Shown here in pieces: positions 14,126-24,251 of a stretch of DNA of 64,000 nt. The translations under genes and the position numbers were made by a program. The notes beneath the pieces were generated by a model. The model had not been told where the DNA came from. It was given only the letters and a program-made list of their open reading frames with translations, and did not search any database. This DNA is from Streptomyces xanthophaeus (GTDB taxonomy: Bacteria > Actinomycetota > Actinomycetes > Streptomycetales > Streptomycetaceae): NCBI RefSeq assembly GCF_030440515.1, contig NZ_CP076543.1:3997501-4061500 (forward strand), read 5' to 3'. The stretch's first letter is position 1, and every line of letters starts with the position of its first letter.

Positions 14126-16213
14126 TCAGACGCCGATGTTGCGGCCGTCCTTGCGCCAGACGGACACGACCGCCGGGCGGACGATCTTGCCGGGGCCGTC
14201 GGGCCACACCGACTGCGGCTTCTCGACGGACGCGCCGTCGATCTCGCCCGGGTGCTGGACGGAAACCAGGACGCGCTTGTCCTGGATGAGCGGGCCGCAG
14301 GTCTCGGCACCGCGCGGAACGGTCAGGAACTGCTTCAGCTCACCGCGGCGCTCACCGGCCGTCGCGACGCCGAACAGGCCGTCGTGGGAGCCGAGCTGGT
14401 TGCCGTCCGTGGAGATCCACAGGTTGCCGTGCGGGTCGAAGGCCACGTTGTCCGGGCACGAGATCGGGCTGACCTTGTCCTTGGGGAAGCCCGCGAAGTA
14501 GGTCGCCGGGTCGTTCGGGTCACCGGCGACCAGGAAGAGCCGCCAGGCGAAACCGTCGCCCGCCGGGTCGTCGAAGTTCTCGGCGAGCTCCAGGATCTGG
14601 CCGTGCTTGTTCAGGTTGCGCGGGTTGGCCTCGGTGGGGCCTTCCTTGCCCGGCTTGCCACGGTCGGTGTTGTTGGTCAGCGCGATGTAGACGCGACCGG
14701 TGCGCGGCGAAGGCTCGACGTCCTCGGGGCGGTCCATCTTCGTGGCGCCCACCTTGTCGGCGGCCTGGCGCGTGAAGACGTACACCTCCTCGGCGGTCAT
14801 GCCCTCGACGTGCGAGACATTGCCGGTGGCCAGCTTGATCCACACGCCGGAGCCGTCGAACTGACCGTCGGAGGGGAGCTTGCCGGTGCCGTCGAGCTCG
14901 GCGGCCGGGGAGTCACCGGTGAGCTTGGCGACGTAGAGGGTGCCCTCGTCGAGCAGCGTGAGGTTGTGCTCCTTCGCGGCGCGCGAATTGCCCTTCTTCA
15001 TCTGCTTCGACGAGACGAACTTGTAGAAGTAGTCGAAGCGCTCGTCGTCACCCATGTAGACGACCGGACGGCCGTCCTCGGTCAGGCGGGGCTGCGCGGC
15101 CTCGTGCTTGAAGCGGCCGAGCGCGGTGCGCTTGCGCGGCACCGAGTTCGGGTCGTACGGGTCCAGCTCGACGACCCAGCCGAAGCGGTGCGACTCGTTG
15201 GGCTCCTGCGCCACGTCGAAGCGCTTGTCGAACCGCTCCCACTTGCGCTCGGTGGCACCGGCGGTCACGCCGTAGCGCTTCAGGCGGGCGGCCTGGGTGG
15301 GCTCGGTGACCTGGCCGGCGTTGCCGAAGTACTGGTTGAAGTTCTCCTCGCCGTGGAGGGTGGTGCCCCACGGGGTGGTGCCGCCGGCGCAGTTGTTGAG
15401 CGTGCCGAGCACCTTGGTGCCGGTGGCGTCGACGGAGGTCTTCAGCAGGCTGCTGCCCGCGGCCGGACCCGTCAGCCTGAACTCGCTGGTGGCGGAGAGC
15501 CGGCGGTTGAGCTGGTGGCGGCTGATCGCGGTCAGCTTGCCGCTGCGGTGGTCCTCCTGGACGGCGACCACGGACAGGCCGTGCGCAGCCCAGGCGATCT
15601 CGACCTGCTCGCGGGTCGGGTTGGCCGGGTCGTACGCCTTGAACATGAGGTTCTCGTCCGTGTACTCGTGGTTGGCCACGAGCAGCTGCTGGCGCTCGTA
15701 GTCGCCGCCGAGCGGGAGGAGGCTCAGGAAGTCGTTGTTGTAGCCGAACTGACCGGCCTGCGCGGCGGCCGTCTGCTTGTCGGGGTTGAAGCCCGGGGCA
15801 CCCTTGACGATCGGGTCACCCCAGCGGATCACCACGTTCTGCTCGTGGCCCTCGGGGATGGTGACCTTGTCGTCGGTGTTCGGCGCGACGGCCTTGAAGC
15901 GCAAGCCCCGGGCGGCCTCGCCGCCCTTGCCCGCGCCGGCCGCGGCGGCATCGGCGGAGGGGGTGGCGCTGGCGGTCTGGCCGGAGCCGCTGAGCGCCAC
16001 GGCGGAACCGGCCGCGGTGGCGACCGTCACGACGGCGGCGGAGCGCAGCATCGCGCGACGGGAGTAGGCGCGGGCTATGACATCGCCGACGTACTCGTTG
16101 TCGCTTGTGTTCGGCACCTCGTGGAAGCAGGCGTCGCCACAGCGGTAACGACAGGTGAGAGCGGACCGGCCGCTCCCATGCGGGTTGCCGATGAACGGCA
16201 GAAGCTTGCGCAC
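14126..16213 (-). CDS. PhoX-type secreted phosphatase (DUF839), Tat-exported
   Basis: This 695-residue protein belongs to the PhoX/DUF839 group, calcium- and iron-dependent alkaline phosphatases that release phosphate from organic esters outside the cell. The N-terminus carries the family's cysteine cluster (CRYRCGDACFHEVPN). It is followed by a Tat-type twin-arginine segment (YSRRAMLRSAAVV) and a hydrophobic stretch, so export of a folded protein is likely. NHEYTDENLMF, the LNNCAGGTTPWGT segment and a late DGNQLGSHDGLFG stretch match the beta-propeller core. The GTG at 16213 is preceded by GGAGGA. The gap 16214-16507 to the divergent VWA gene holds promoter space but no clear element. Confidence 0.85.
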   Translation of the reverse strand: MRKLLPFIGNPHGSGRSALTCRYRCGDACFHEVPNTSDNEYVGDVIARAYSRRAMLRSAAVVTVATAAGSAVALSGSGQTASATPSADAAAAGAGKGGEAARGLRFKAVAPNTDDKVTIPEGHEQNVVIRWGDPIVKGAPGFNPDKQTAAAQAGQFGYNNDFLSLLPLGGDYERQQLLVANHEYTDENLMFKAYDPANPTREQVEIAWAAHGLSVVAVQEDHRSGKLTAISRHQLNRRLSATSEFRLTGPAAGSSLLKTSVDATGTKVLGTLNNCAGGTTPWGTTLHGEENFNQYFGNAGQVTEPTQAARLKRYGVTAGATERKWERFDKRFDVAQEPNESHRFGWVVELDPYDPNSVPRKRTALGRFKHEAAQPRLTEDGRPVVYMGDDERFDYFYKFVSSKQMKKGNSRAAKEHNLTLLDEGTLYVAKLTGDSPAAELDGTGKLPSDGQFDGSGVWIKLATGNVSHVEGMTAEEVYVFTRQAADKVGATKMDRPEDVEPSPRTGRVYIALTNNTDRGKPGKEGPTEANPRNLNKHGQILELAENFDDPAGDGFAWRLFLVAGDPNDPATYFAGFPKDKVSPISCPDNVAFDPHGNLWISTDGNQLGSHDGLFGVATAGERRGELKQFLTVPRGAETCGPLIQDKRVLVSVQHPGEIDGASVEKPQSVWPDGPGKIVRPAVVSVWRKDGRNIGV

Positions 16214-16507
16214 GAGTGTCCTCCGAGTAGCTGCGTGGGCGCCGACAACGCGTCGGTACGATCCAGCCGAGACGGTAGGCCCGGGTTGCGCCGAAGCGGC
16301 GGCGCGGGGATGAACGGTCGGTGAACCCGGCACGTCGGAGCGGCAGTTCACGGAGCGTGTGCGGGTGTGTGGGAGCCGGGCGCCACGAAAGGCGCCCCTG
16401 CCGAAGATCCAGCCGGGCGGCCGATAACCTTACGTGTCCACTCTGGGCAGGGATCATCCGCGCAGCACGGACAAATGACGCACGCACACATGCGAAAGGC
16501 CTGGCCC

Positions 16508-18280
16508 ATGGGTATTCGGAGCTTGTTGCGCAAGGTATTCGGACGGTCCGCGGAATCCGTTCCGGAGACTACGGACACCCCTTCGGCCGCTGTCCCCAAC
16601 CAGGCGGAACGGACCCCTCTGGACGTCGCCGCCGAACTGGTGGCGGCGTCCTTCGACAACCCCACGGTTCCGCCGCAGTCGACGCCGCGCGACCGTGAAC
16701 CGGGCACCGTCCTCACGGCCCCCGCCCCGGTGGCGGACCCGACGGTCCCGGAAGCCCGCCGTGCGCCTGCGGCGAAGCCCGGCGGAGAAACCCCCGCCCC
16801 GCCGGCGCAGGAACCTGCCGAGCCGGCTGCCGCCGCTGCGGAGACCCCGGCTACCGCCGAGACCACCGCGCCGCAGGCGGAGCCGGCAGCTGCCGAAGCC
16901 ACCGCGCCGCAGGCGCAGGCGCAGGACGAGCCCGAGGCCGAGCCCGTCGCCGCCGAGGCGGAGCAGGCCGAAGCCGAGACCCCGGCAGCCGCCGAGACCA
17001 CCGCGCCGGAGGCAGACACCCCCTCCGAGCCGGAGCCGGCTGCCGCCGAGGCCACCGCGCCCGAGGCGCAGGACGGGCCCCAGGCCGAGACCCCGGCAGC
17101 CGCCGAGGCCGAAGCGCCGCAGGCGCAGGACGAGGCCGCCCCGGTCACCGCCGAGGCGGAGCCGGCTGCCGCGCCGGAGGCGGACGCCGCCCCCGCTGCG
17201 GAGCAGGCCGAGGCCGAGACCCCGGCCTCCGCGCCGGAGGTACAGGACGCTTCCGTGGCGGAGCCGGTCCCCGCCGCTGCGGAGCAGCCCGAGGCCGAGG
17301 CCACCGCGCCGCAGGCGCAGGCCGAGCCTGAGGCCGATCCCGTCGCCGCCGAGGCGGAGCAGGCCGAGGCCGAGGTCGAAGCCACCGAGCCCGAGGCGGA
17401 GCCGGCTGCCGCCGAGGCCACCGCGCCGCAGGCGCAGGACGAGCCCCAGGCCGAGACCCCGGCAGCCGCCGAGGCCGAAGCGCCGCAGGCGCAGGACGAG
17501 GCCGCCCCGGTCACCGCCGAGGCGGAGCCGGCCGCCGCGCCGGAGGTGCAGGCCGAGGCCGTCGCCGCCGAAGCGGAGCAGCCCGAGGCCGAGGCGCCGG
17601 AGGCGGAGCCCGAGGCGGAGGCTCCCGCGCAGGCGTTGGCCGTCGTCAAGCGGCGGGCCCCTGAGGTCGCCGGGGCGTACAAGGCCGCCGGGCAGGTGCT
17701 GCGCGGCAAGGGGAAGGCCGGGGCGCGGGCCAAGGTCTACCTCGTGCTGGACCGGTCCGGGTCGATGCGCGGGTTCTACAAGGACGGCAGCGCCCAGTAC
17801 CTCGCCGACCACGCCCTCGCCCTCGCCTCGCACCTGGACGACGCTGCGACCGTGCACACCGTGTTCTTCTCCACGGAGGTGGACGGCACCGCGGACCTGA
17901 CCCTCGACGGCTACGACGCCGCCTGGGTCGAGGCCCGCCACGCCGAGCTCGGCCGGATGGGCCGCACCAGCTACCACGTGGCCGTCGAAGCCGTCGTGGA
18001 GCGCTACCAGAAGGACGGCGGCGAGGGCCCGGCCCTGGTCGTCTTCCAGACCGACGGCGCCCCCGACAACCGCCAGCCCGCCCGCCAGGCACTGGCCGAC
18101 GCCGCCACCGCGGCTCCGGGCATCCACTGGCAGTTCGTGGCCTTCGGCGACCACGACGCCAAGGCCTTCGACTTCCTGCGCAAGCTGGACGCCGAGAACG
18201 CCGGCTTCTTCCACGCCGGCCCCACCCCCACCGAGCTGACCTCCGCCGCCCTCGTCAAGGGCATCCTGGAGCGGTTCTAG
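16508..18280 (+). CDS. TerF-like VWA domain protein with Ala/Glu/Pro repeat region
   Basis: This 590-residue protein has a short conserved start ([12 protein letters not shown]), then about 360 residues of Ala/Glu/Pro-rich repeats and a C-terminal von Willebrand A domain (from about residue 400). The domain resembles the VWA of TerF and related tellurite/stress proteins. Its metal site is intact: DRSGS (D415), a threonine-containing GRTSYH loop and QTDGAPDN. Endings such as [12 protein letters not shown] and FDFLRKLD are typical of that subgroup. Such domains bind partner proteins through a divalent metal. There is no signal peptide, so it should be cytoplasmic. The repeat region includes a 149-bp DNA duplication. 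A strong terminator follows. Confidence 0.85.
   Translation: MGIRSLLRKVFGRSAESVPETTDTPSAAVPNQAERTPLDVAAELVAASFDNPTVPPQSTPRDREPGTVLTAPAPVADPTVPEARRAPAAKPGGETPAPPAQEPAEPAAAAAETPATAETTAPQAEPAAAEATAPQAQAQDEPEAEPVAAEAEQAEAETPAAAETTAPEADTPSEPEPAAAEATAPEAQDGPQAETPAAAEAEAPQAQDEAAPVTAEAEPAAAPEADAAPAAEQAEAETPASAPEVQDASVAEPVPAAAEQPEAEATAPQAQAEPEADPVAAEAEQAEAEVEATEPEAEPAAAEATAPQAQDEPQAETPAAAEAEAPQAQDEAAPVTAEAEPAAAPEVQAEAVAAEAEQPEAEAPEAEPEAEAPAQALAVVKRRAPEVAGAYKAAGQVLRGKGKAGARAKVYLVLDRSGSMRGFYKDGSAQYLADHALALASHLDDAATVHTVFFSTEVDGTADLTLDGYDAAWVEARHAELGRMGRTSYHVAVEAVVERYQKDGGEGPALVVFQTDGAPDNRQPARQALADAATAAPGIHWQFVAFGDHDAKAFDFLRKLDAENAGFFHAGPTPTELTSAALVKGILERF
17032..17546. repeat. Intragenic direct repeat (149 bp, two copies)
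   Basis: Bases 17032-17180 and 17398-17546 are nearly identical, offset by exactly 366 bp, with only a handful of mismatches. Both lie in frame in the Ala/Glu/Pro-rich region of the VWA protein gene. Recombination between them would remove or add 122 codons without shifting the frame, so length variation between strains is expected. Confidence 0.8.
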
Positions 18281-18292
18281 CCGGAACACGCC

Positions 18293-18327
18293 GAAGGGCC
18301 CGGGATCCAGTGGATCCCGGGCCCTTC
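18293..18327. terminator. Strong hairpin between VWA gene and aspS
   Basis: A perfect 17-bp inverted repeat with a 1-nt centre (arms GAAGGGCCCGGGATCCA and its complement) lies between the convergent ends of the VWA gene (+) and aspS (-). In RNA the loop would open to about 5 nt. It should end both transcripts. Confidence 0.8.
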
Positions 18328-18348
18328 GTCACATCACAGCGGCAGCGA

Positions 18349-20166
18349 TCAGCGCGCGGCGTCCGGGTGGACGGCCTCCGCGATCGGCTTCGCGTCCGGC
18401 GCCTTCGTCTCGACCGGCTTGCGCAGCGCGATGTTCAGCTCGCGCAGACGGGCCTCCTCCAGCACCGTCGGCGCGCCCATCATCAGGTCCTGCGCGTTGC
18501 CGTTCAGCGGGAAGGCGATGGTCTCGCGGATGTTCGGCTCGTCGGCCAGCAGCATCACGATGCGGTCCACGCCCGGGGCGATGCCACCGTGCGGCGGGGC
18601 GCCCAGGCGGAACGCGCGGAGCATGCCCGCGAACTCGCGCTCGACGGTCTCGGCCTCGTAACCGGCGATCTCGAAGGCCTTCAGCATGACCTCGGGCTCG
18701 TGGTTGCGGATGGCGCCGGAGGACAGCTCGATGCCGTTGCAGACGATGTCGTACTGCCAGGCCAGGATGTCCAGCGGGTCCTTCTCCTCCAGGTCCTTCA
18801 TCCCGCCCTGCGGCATGGAGAAGGGGTTGTGGGAGAAGTCGATCTTGCCGGTCTCCTCGTCCTTCTCGTACATCGGGAAGTCGACGATCCAGCAGAACCG
18901 GAAGACGTTCTCCTCGAAGTGGCCGGCACGCTTGGCCGCCTCGACGCGCACGCCGGACATGATCTTGGAGACCTCGTCGAAGTCACCCGCGCCGAAGAAC
19001 ACGGCGTGGCCGGGGACCAGGCCCAGGCGCTCGGTGAGGACCTTGACGTTCTCCTCGGTGAGGAACTTGGCGATCGGGCCGGTCAGCCCGCCGTCCTCGC
19101 CCACGCGCACCCAGGCCAGGCCCTTGGCGCCCAGCGAGATCGCGTACTCGCCGAGACCGTCGAAGAACTTGCGCGGCTGCGCGGCGGTGTCCGGGACGGC
19201 CAGGGCACGCACGTGCTTGCCGGCGAACGCCTTGAACTCCGAGGCCTCGAACACGTCGGTGATGTCGACGAGCTCCAGCTTGGCGCGCAGGTCGGGCTTG
19301 TCGTTGCCGTACTTCAGCATCGACTCGCGGAACGGGATCCGCGGGAACGGCGAGGTGACCTCGCGGCCCTTGCCGAACTCGGTGAAGAGCTCGGTCATCA
19401 GGCGCTCGATCGGCTGGAAGACGTCCTCCTGCTCGACAAAGGACATCTCCACGTCGAGCTGGTAGAACTCGCCCGGCGAACGGTCGGCGCGGGCGTCCTC
19501 GTCGCGGAAGCAAGGCGCGATCTGGAAGTAGCGGTCGAAGCCGGAGATCATCAGCAGCTGCTTGAACTGCTGCGGCGCCTGCGGCAGGGCGTAGAACTTG
19601 CCCGGGTTCAGGCGGGACGGCACGACGAAGTCACGGGCGCCCTCGGGGGAGGTCGCGGTGAGGATCGGCGTCGCCATCTCGTTGAAGCCGAGGGCCACCA
19701 TCTTCGAGCGGATCGACGCGATGACGGCCGAGCGCAGCATGATGTTGCGGTGCATGCGCTCGCGGCGCAGGTCGAGGAAGCGGTACTCCAGGCGCCGCTC
19801 CTCGTTCACCCCGTCGTCGGTGTTGATCGTGAACGGCAGCGGGGCGGCCGCGCCGAGCACCTCGACCGAGGAGACCTCGATCTCGATCTCGCCGGTCGGC
19901 AGCTCCGGGTTGACGTTGTCGGCGCCGCGGGAGACGACCTTGCCGTCGATGCGGACGACCGTCTCCTTGGTGACGCTGCTCAGCGCCTCGTTCGCCGCGG
20001 TGCCGGGCCGGGCGACGAGCTGCGTGATGCCGTAGTGGTCGCGCAGATCGATGAAGAGGATGCCGCCCAGGTCTCGACGGTTGTGCAGCCAGCCGCTCAG
20101 CCGGACGTCGGCGGCGACGTCAGAAGCGCGGAGCTCGCCGCAGGTGTGGGACCTGTACCGATGCAT
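18349..20166 (-). CDS. aspS: Aspartyl-tRNA synthetase
   Basis: AspRS charges tRNA-Asp with aspartate. This 605-residue protein is the long bacterial type. It has an N-terminal OB-fold anticodon domain ([23 protein letters not shown]), class II motif 2 ([17 protein letters not shown]), a bacterial insertion (GAD) domain around residues 290-420, and motif 3 ([13 protein letters not shown]). [12 protein letters not shown] and HNPFSMPQ are further hallmarks. Streptomyces enzymes of this type may also charge tRNA-Asn; this cannot be decided here. It is a single-gene unit, divergent from the SpoIIE-type gene with about 160 bp between the starts. Confidence 0.97.
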   Translation of the reverse strand: MHRYRSHTCGELRASDVAADVRLSGWLHNRRDLGGILFIDLRDHYGITQLVARPGTAANEALSSVTKETVVRIDGKVVSRGADNVNPELPTGEIEIEVSSVEVLGAAAPLPFTINTDDGVNEERRLEYRFLDLRRERMHRNIMLRSAVIASIRSKMVALGFNEMATPILTATSPEGARDFVVPSRLNPGKFYALPQAPQQFKQLLMISGFDRYFQIAPCFRDEDARADRSPGEFYQLDVEMSFVEQEDVFQPIERLMTELFTEFGKGREVTSPFPRIPFRESMLKYGNDKPDLRAKLELVDITDVFEASEFKAFAGKHVRALAVPDTAAQPRKFFDGLGEYAISLGAKGLAWVRVGEDGGLTGPIAKFLTEENVKVLTERLGLVPGHAVFFGAGDFDEVSKIMSGVRVEAAKRAGHFEENVFRFCWIVDFPMYEKDEETGKIDFSHNPFSMPQGGMKDLEEKDPLDILAWQYDIVCNGIELSSGAIRNHEPEVMLKAFEIAGYEAETVEREFAGMLRAFRLGAPPHGGIAPGVDRIVMLLADEPNIRETIAFPLNGNAQDLMMGAPTVLEEARLRELNIALRKPVETKAPDAKPIAEAVHPDAAR

Positions 20167-20324
20167 CAGTCATCCAGTTCTACGCGATACCAGGGTGGAT
20201 TCAACCGTCCCAAGGTTACCGTCCGGGAAGGTGACGGGTCGGGCACTCCCTCCAGCCTGCGCAAATGCGTCCGGTGGCGCGGGCGAACAGGCACGTAACG
20301 GATATGACCTGTAAAGATGGCCGA

Positions 20325-22553
20325 GTGCGCACCGAGGACGTTCTGGCCGCCATCGCGACCGGCCTGTGGCGATGGGACAACGCCTCCGGGACGGTCACCC
20401 TCGACGGTGAGGCCGCCCGGCTCCTCGGGCTGCCCGCCGAACCGGTGGTGCTGCCGGAGGTCGCCGTACGGTCCCGTTTCCACCCGGTGGACTGGAACGA
20501 GATCAACGGGATCGTGAACCTGGCCGTCGCCGAGGGCACCCTCGCCGAGGCCCGGCTCCGGATCATGGACGTCGACGGCCGGGTGCTGCGCACCGTGCGC
20601 AGCCGCTCCAAACCGATGGAGAACCGGACGCCCGAAGGGACGACGGACTACGAGCTGATCGGCACCATCCAGGAGATCGCCGAGCCGCAGCCCGGCACCA
20701 CCGCCGCCCACACCCCCATCACGGGCGACTGGCGGCGCTCCCGCGAGGCCTTCCTGCTGGACGCGGGGCGCGCGCTGGCTGAGGCGCGGTCGACGGCCGA
20801 GGTGCTGCGGGTCGCCGCCTCGCTGTCCATGCCCGGTTTCAGCCCGGACGGGCTGGCCGTCTTCGGCGTGGCCGGGGACCGGCTGTCGATCATCGGGCAC
20901 CACGGGCACGATCCGGGGGACGAGGGCCCGTTCTCCGACATGCCGCTGGAGACGGACTACCCGGCCGCGGAGGTCGTCCGTACCGGCCGGGCGATCTACC
21001 TGCCCACCCCCGAGGACTACAAACGGCGCTTCCCGGCCGCCTGGCCGCTCGCCCAGCGCTTCGACCGGTTCTCCTGGGCCTTCCTGCCGCTCATCGTCGC
21101 CGGGCGGACCATGGGCGCCTGGATGGCCGCCTTCAAGCACCCGGCGTCCTTCTCCCCCGACGAGCGGTCCGTCCTGACGACCGTGGCCCGGATGCTGGCC
21201 CAGGCGCTCCAGCGGGCCGTGGTGGCCGAATCCGAGCGGGAACTCACCACCGGCCTGCAGCGGTCGATGATGCCGCAGCTCGGCCCGGAGATCCCCGGCA
21301 TGCGGATCGCGGCCCGCTACGTCCCGACGGGCGGCGGGCTCCAGGTCGGCGGCGACTGGTACGACATGATCCCGCTGCCGTCGGGCAGGTTCGCGCTGGT
21401 CATCGGCGATGTGCAGGGCCACGACGTGCGGGCGGCCGGCCTGATGGGCCAGCTGCGGATCGCCGTACGGGCGTACGCCTCCGAGGGCCACCGGCCGGAC
21501 GCGGTGCTCTCGCGCGCCTCCCGCTTCCTGGCCGGGCTGTGCTCCTCGCCGGAGTCCGGCCCGTACGGGGACGACGGCGGCCAGGACTCCGACTTCCAGA
21601 GCCCGCGGTTCGCGACCTGCCTGTACGTGGAGTGCGATCCGAAGACCGGCATGCTGGAGGTGGCCCGCGCGGGCCACCCCGATCCCGCGATCCGGATGGC
21701 CGACGGCACCGTCCTGATGCGCCCCACCGCCGGCGGGCTGCCCCTCGGGATCGTCCCCGACACCGACTACCCCACCACCCGGTTCACCCTGGAGCCCGGC
21801 GAGACGATGATGCTCTGCACCGACGGGCTCATCGAGACCGGCGGGCACGACCTCGACACCGGCTGGGCGCGGCTGCGGGCCGTCCTGGAGTCCGACGCCC
21901 ACGAGAGCGCCCACGACGAGCAGGTCCCGGGCGCGGCCGGCGCCGCGGCCGGACCCGTCGCGCCCCCGCACCTGGAAAGACTGGCCGACCTGCTGGTCCA
22001 GGCCGTGCACGGGCCGTCCTCGCACCACACCACCGGCCCGCTCGCCGACCGCCGCGAGGACGACATAGCCGTCGTGCTGCTGTGCCGCGAGAGCGCGGAG
22101 CGCGGCGCGGGCACCGCGCTGCCGCACCCGGCCCGGCCCGTGCGCCGCACCGTGCTGACCGTGGCCCAGGCGGAGCCCGAACGGATCGCGGGCGTGCGGC
22201 AGCAGATCCGCGAGCTGCTGCACGACTGGGCCGACCCCGACCAGGTGGACTCGGCGGTGCTGATGGTCTCCGAGATGGTGACGAACGTACTGACGCACAC
22301 CGACGGCGACGCCCTGCTGGTCGCGGAGGCGGTCGGCGAGCTGGGCGCGCGCCGGCTGCGCGTCGAGGTCGCGGACGGCAGCGACGAGCTCCCGCACAAG
22401 CGGCAGCCGGGGGAGCTGTCCTCCAGCGGCCGCGGGGTGCTGCTGATGGAGATGCTGGCCGACGCGTGGGGCGTGGACCCGCGGGGCGAGGGCAAGTCGA
22501 TCTGGTTCGAGCTGCACGAGCAGTCGAAGACGGACGCCGACCCCGAGTTCTGA
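20325..22553 (+). CDS. SpoIIE-family PP2C phosphatase with PAS, GAF and HATPase domains
   Basis: This protein of about 742 residues combines sensing, phosphatase and kinase-like modules. The N-terminal PAS-like domain (about 1-110; WRWDNASGTVTLDGEA) is followed by a GAF domain (about 140-300). A SpoIIE/PP2C domain (about 310-560) comes next, with GGDWYDMIPL, GDVQGHDVRAAGLM and the late CTDGLIE and REDDIAVVLL motifs. An RsbW-like ATPase domain closes the protein (about 600-730; SEMVTNVLTHTD, SSGRGVLLMEML). Such proteins usually act in partner-switch control of sigma factors. The GTG at 20325 matches the domain start; an in-frame ATG lies at 20304 and an earlier codon at 20265. There is no membrane segment. 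Confidence 0.88.
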   Translation: MRTEDVLAAIATGLWRWDNASGTVTLDGEAARLLGLPAEPVVLPEVAVRSRFHPVDWNEINGIVNLAVAEGTLAEARLRIMDVDGRVLRTVRSRSKPMENRTPEGTTDYELIGTIQEIAEPQPGTTAAHTPITGDWRRSREAFLLDAGRALAEARSTAEVLRVAASLSMPGFSPDGLAVFGVAGDRLSIIGHHGHDPGDEGPFSDMPLETDYPAAEVVRTGRAIYLPTPEDYKRRFPAAWPLAQRFDRFSWAFLPLIVAGRTMGAWMAAFKHPASFSPDERSVLTTVARMLAQALQRAVVAESERELTTGLQRSMMPQLGPEIPGMRIAARYVPTGGGLQVGGDWYDMIPLPSGRFALVIGDVQGHDVRAAGLMGQLRIAVRAYASEGHRPDAVLSRASRFLAGLCSSPESGPYGDDGGQDSDFQSPRFATCLYVECDPKTGMLEVARAGHPDPAIRMADGTVLMRPTAGGLPLGIVPDTDYPTTRFTLEPGETMMLCTDGLIETGGHDLDTGWARLRAVLESDAHESAHDEQVPGAAGAAAGPVAPPHLERLADLLVQAVHGPSSHHTTGPLADRREDDIAVVLLCRESAERGAGTALPHPARPVRRTVLTVAQAEPERIAGVRQQIRELLHDWADPDQVDSAVLMVSEMVTNVLTHTDGDALLVAEAVGELGARRLRVEVADGSDELPHKRQPGELSSSGRGVLLMEMLADAWGVDPRGEGKSIWFELHEQSKTDADPEF

Positions 22554-22593
22554 CCCGGAAGGGCCGCGCGGCGGGGCGTGATTGGATGCAGCG

Positions 22594-23646
22594 GTGTCCG
22601 AACCCCTCCTGCCCGCGCCCGTACGGCGGCTCGCCGCCTGGTGCGGCGTCGTCCTGCTCGTCACCGCGGTCCTCGCCGTCGGCGTATGGCTGTGCACCGT
22701 CTTCGAGTCGGTGGTGACGCCCGTCCTGCTGGCCGTGCTCGGTACGGCCCTGCTCGGGCCGATGCACCGGCGCCTGGTCCGCATGAAGATGAACCGCTCG
22801 CTGGCCGCGGCCCTGACCTGCCTCGCCGTGGTCACCGTCGTCGGCGGGGCCACGTACATCGTGGTCCTCGCGCTCATCGGGACCGGCGGCCAGATCGTCG
22901 ACGCGCTGCGGCGGGCCGGCGAGACGGTCGCCGAGCACTTCGGGGCGGTGGGCACCTCGCTGGAGGACATCGCCGCGAACTCCAGGGACCTGCTCGCGAA
23001 GTTCGGCGGCACGGCCGCCTCGGGCGTGGTCACGGGGCTCAGCGTGGTGGGCTCGATGCTCGCGATGGTGCTGCTGGCGCTGGTGCTGATCTTCTTCTTC
23101 CTGCGCGACTCCGACCGGGCCGTGGGAACCCTGCGCTCCCTGGTCCCGAGCCGCTCGGGCGACCTGATGGAGGCGATGGGGCGGCGCGCCTTCGAGGCCG
23201 TCGAGGGGTTCATGCGCGGGACCACGTTCGTGGCCCTGGTGGACGCCGTGCTGATCGGCGCGGGTCTGCTGATCCTCGACGTGCCGGGTGCGCTGGGGCT
23301 GGCCGCCCTGGTCTTCGTGACGGCCTACATCCCCTACCTCGGGGCCATCCTGTCGGGCGCCGTGGCCGTGCTCGTGGCCTTCGCCGACCGGGGCTGGATC
23401 ATCGGCCTGTGGGCGCTGGGCCTGGTGCTGCTGGTCCAGATGATCGAGGGCTACGTACTGCAGCCCGTGGTGCAGAGCCGCACCGTGCAGATGCACCCGG
23501 CCGTGGTGATGCTGGCCATCACCGCGGGCGCGAGCGTCGCCGGGATCCTGGGGATGCTGCTGGCGGTGCCGCTGACCGCCGCCGTCTTCGGGGTGATCTC
23601 GGAACTGCGGGCCCGGTACGCCGAGGATGCGGCGCCCGGGTCCTGA
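22594..23646 (+). CDS. AI-2E family (PerM-like) membrane transporter
   Basis: This 350-residue protein has about seven to eight hydrophobic helices and the layout of the AI-2E/PerM exporter family. Paired N-terminal helices come first. A soluble stretch follows (about residues 95-150, starting TGGQIVDALRRAGETV). The conserved C-terminal helices include YIPYLGAILSGAVAVL, EGYVLQPVVQSRTVQMHP and the Gly-rich AGILGMLLAVPLTA. Members export diverse small molecules or ions; this one's substrate is unknown. The GTG at 22594 was chosen over the TTG at 22582. It follows the SpoIIE-type gene by 40 bp and is probably co-transcribed. Confidence 0.88.
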   Translation: MSEPLLPAPVRRLAAWCGVVLLVTAVLAVGVWLCTVFESVVTPVLLAVLGTALLGPMHRRLVRMKMNRSLAAALTCLAVVTVVGGATYIVVLALIGTGGQIVDALRRAGETVAEHFGAVGTSLEDIAANSRDLLAKFGGTAASGVVTGLSVVGSMLAMVLLALVLIFFFLRDSDRAVGTLRSLVPSRSGDLMEAMGRRAFEAVEGFMRGTTFVALVDAVLIGAGLLILDVPGALGLAALVFVTAYIPYLGAILSGAVAVLVAFADRGWIIGLWALGLVLLVQMIEGYVLQPVVQSRTVQMHPAVVMLAITAGASVAGILGMLLAVPLTAAVFGVISELRARYAEDAAPGS

Positions 23647-23756
23647 AGGTTGTTCCACAAGCCCCGCCGGCCGGGCCCTGCGGGCGAACACCGTTGTCAG
23701 ACCCTCTTGTTACCGTCACGAACCTCGCGAACCCGAAACGATCGAGGGTGGCCCTT

Positions 23757-24185
23757 ATGAGCGACAACGACATACGGCAGTTCGGCATCGACGCCTACGA
23801 CCGGTGGACGGCGATGTGGAACGGTGATCTGGACCTTGCCGCGAAGATCATGGCGCCGGAGTTCGTCCTGCGTTATGCCCAGGCAGGTACCGAAGCCTTC
23901 GACGAGGTCCGCACTCCGCAGCAGCTCGCCGGCATCATCGCTGCCTGGCATCGGGAGCACCGTGGGCTTCGCTTCGTGGCCGAGGGCGCGCCGGTCGTGG
24001 ACCTCGCACGTGTCGACGGCGCGCCGGCCGGCCTGGTCGCCCGCCCCTATCTCGCCTCCTTCACGGGCGAAGACGCCCGAACCATCGCCAGGAGCGGGAC
24101 CGACACCCTGCGGATCACCAACGGTTTGATCAGCGAGGTGTGGTCCGTCTCCTCCGGTTCCGCCGGCCGGACCTTCTACCGCTAG
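23757..24185 (+). CDS. SnoaL-like/NTF2-like fold protein
   Basis: This 142-residue protein has the cone-shaped NTF2/SnoaL pattern. A first helix (IDAYDRWTAMWNGDLDLAAKIM) is followed by FVLRYAQAGTEAF, a helix ending GIIAAWHREHRG, and a curved sheet (LRFVAEGAPVVD, LVARPYLASF, DTLRITNGLISEVWSVS). This fold serves as a ligand-binding pocket in polyketide cyclases, isomerases and many proteins of unknown role. No acid-base residue can be assigned with confidence. The ATG at 23757 has GAGGGTGG upstream. It is flanked by a transporter on its own strand and by pirin on the opposite strand. The function is unknown. Confidence 0.75.
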   Translation: MSDNDIRQFGIDAYDRWTAMWNGDLDLAAKIMAPEFVLRYAQAGTEAFDEVRTPQQLAGIIAAWHREHRGLRFVAEGAPVVDLARVDGAPAGLVARPYLASFTGEDARTIARSGTDTLRITNGLISEVWSVSSGSAGRTFYR

Positions 24186-24251
24186 TGCCGTGCCGGGCGG
24201 TCCGGTGCGGATGGGCGACATCCGCACGAGACGGCCCGGCGGAGCTCCGGG

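Noticed and set aside
20166..23225. A 1019-codon minus-strand open frame opposite the SpoIIE and AI-2E transporter genes.
   Set aside because: It has no recognisable domain and is antisense to two confident genes; the translation is compositionally biased.
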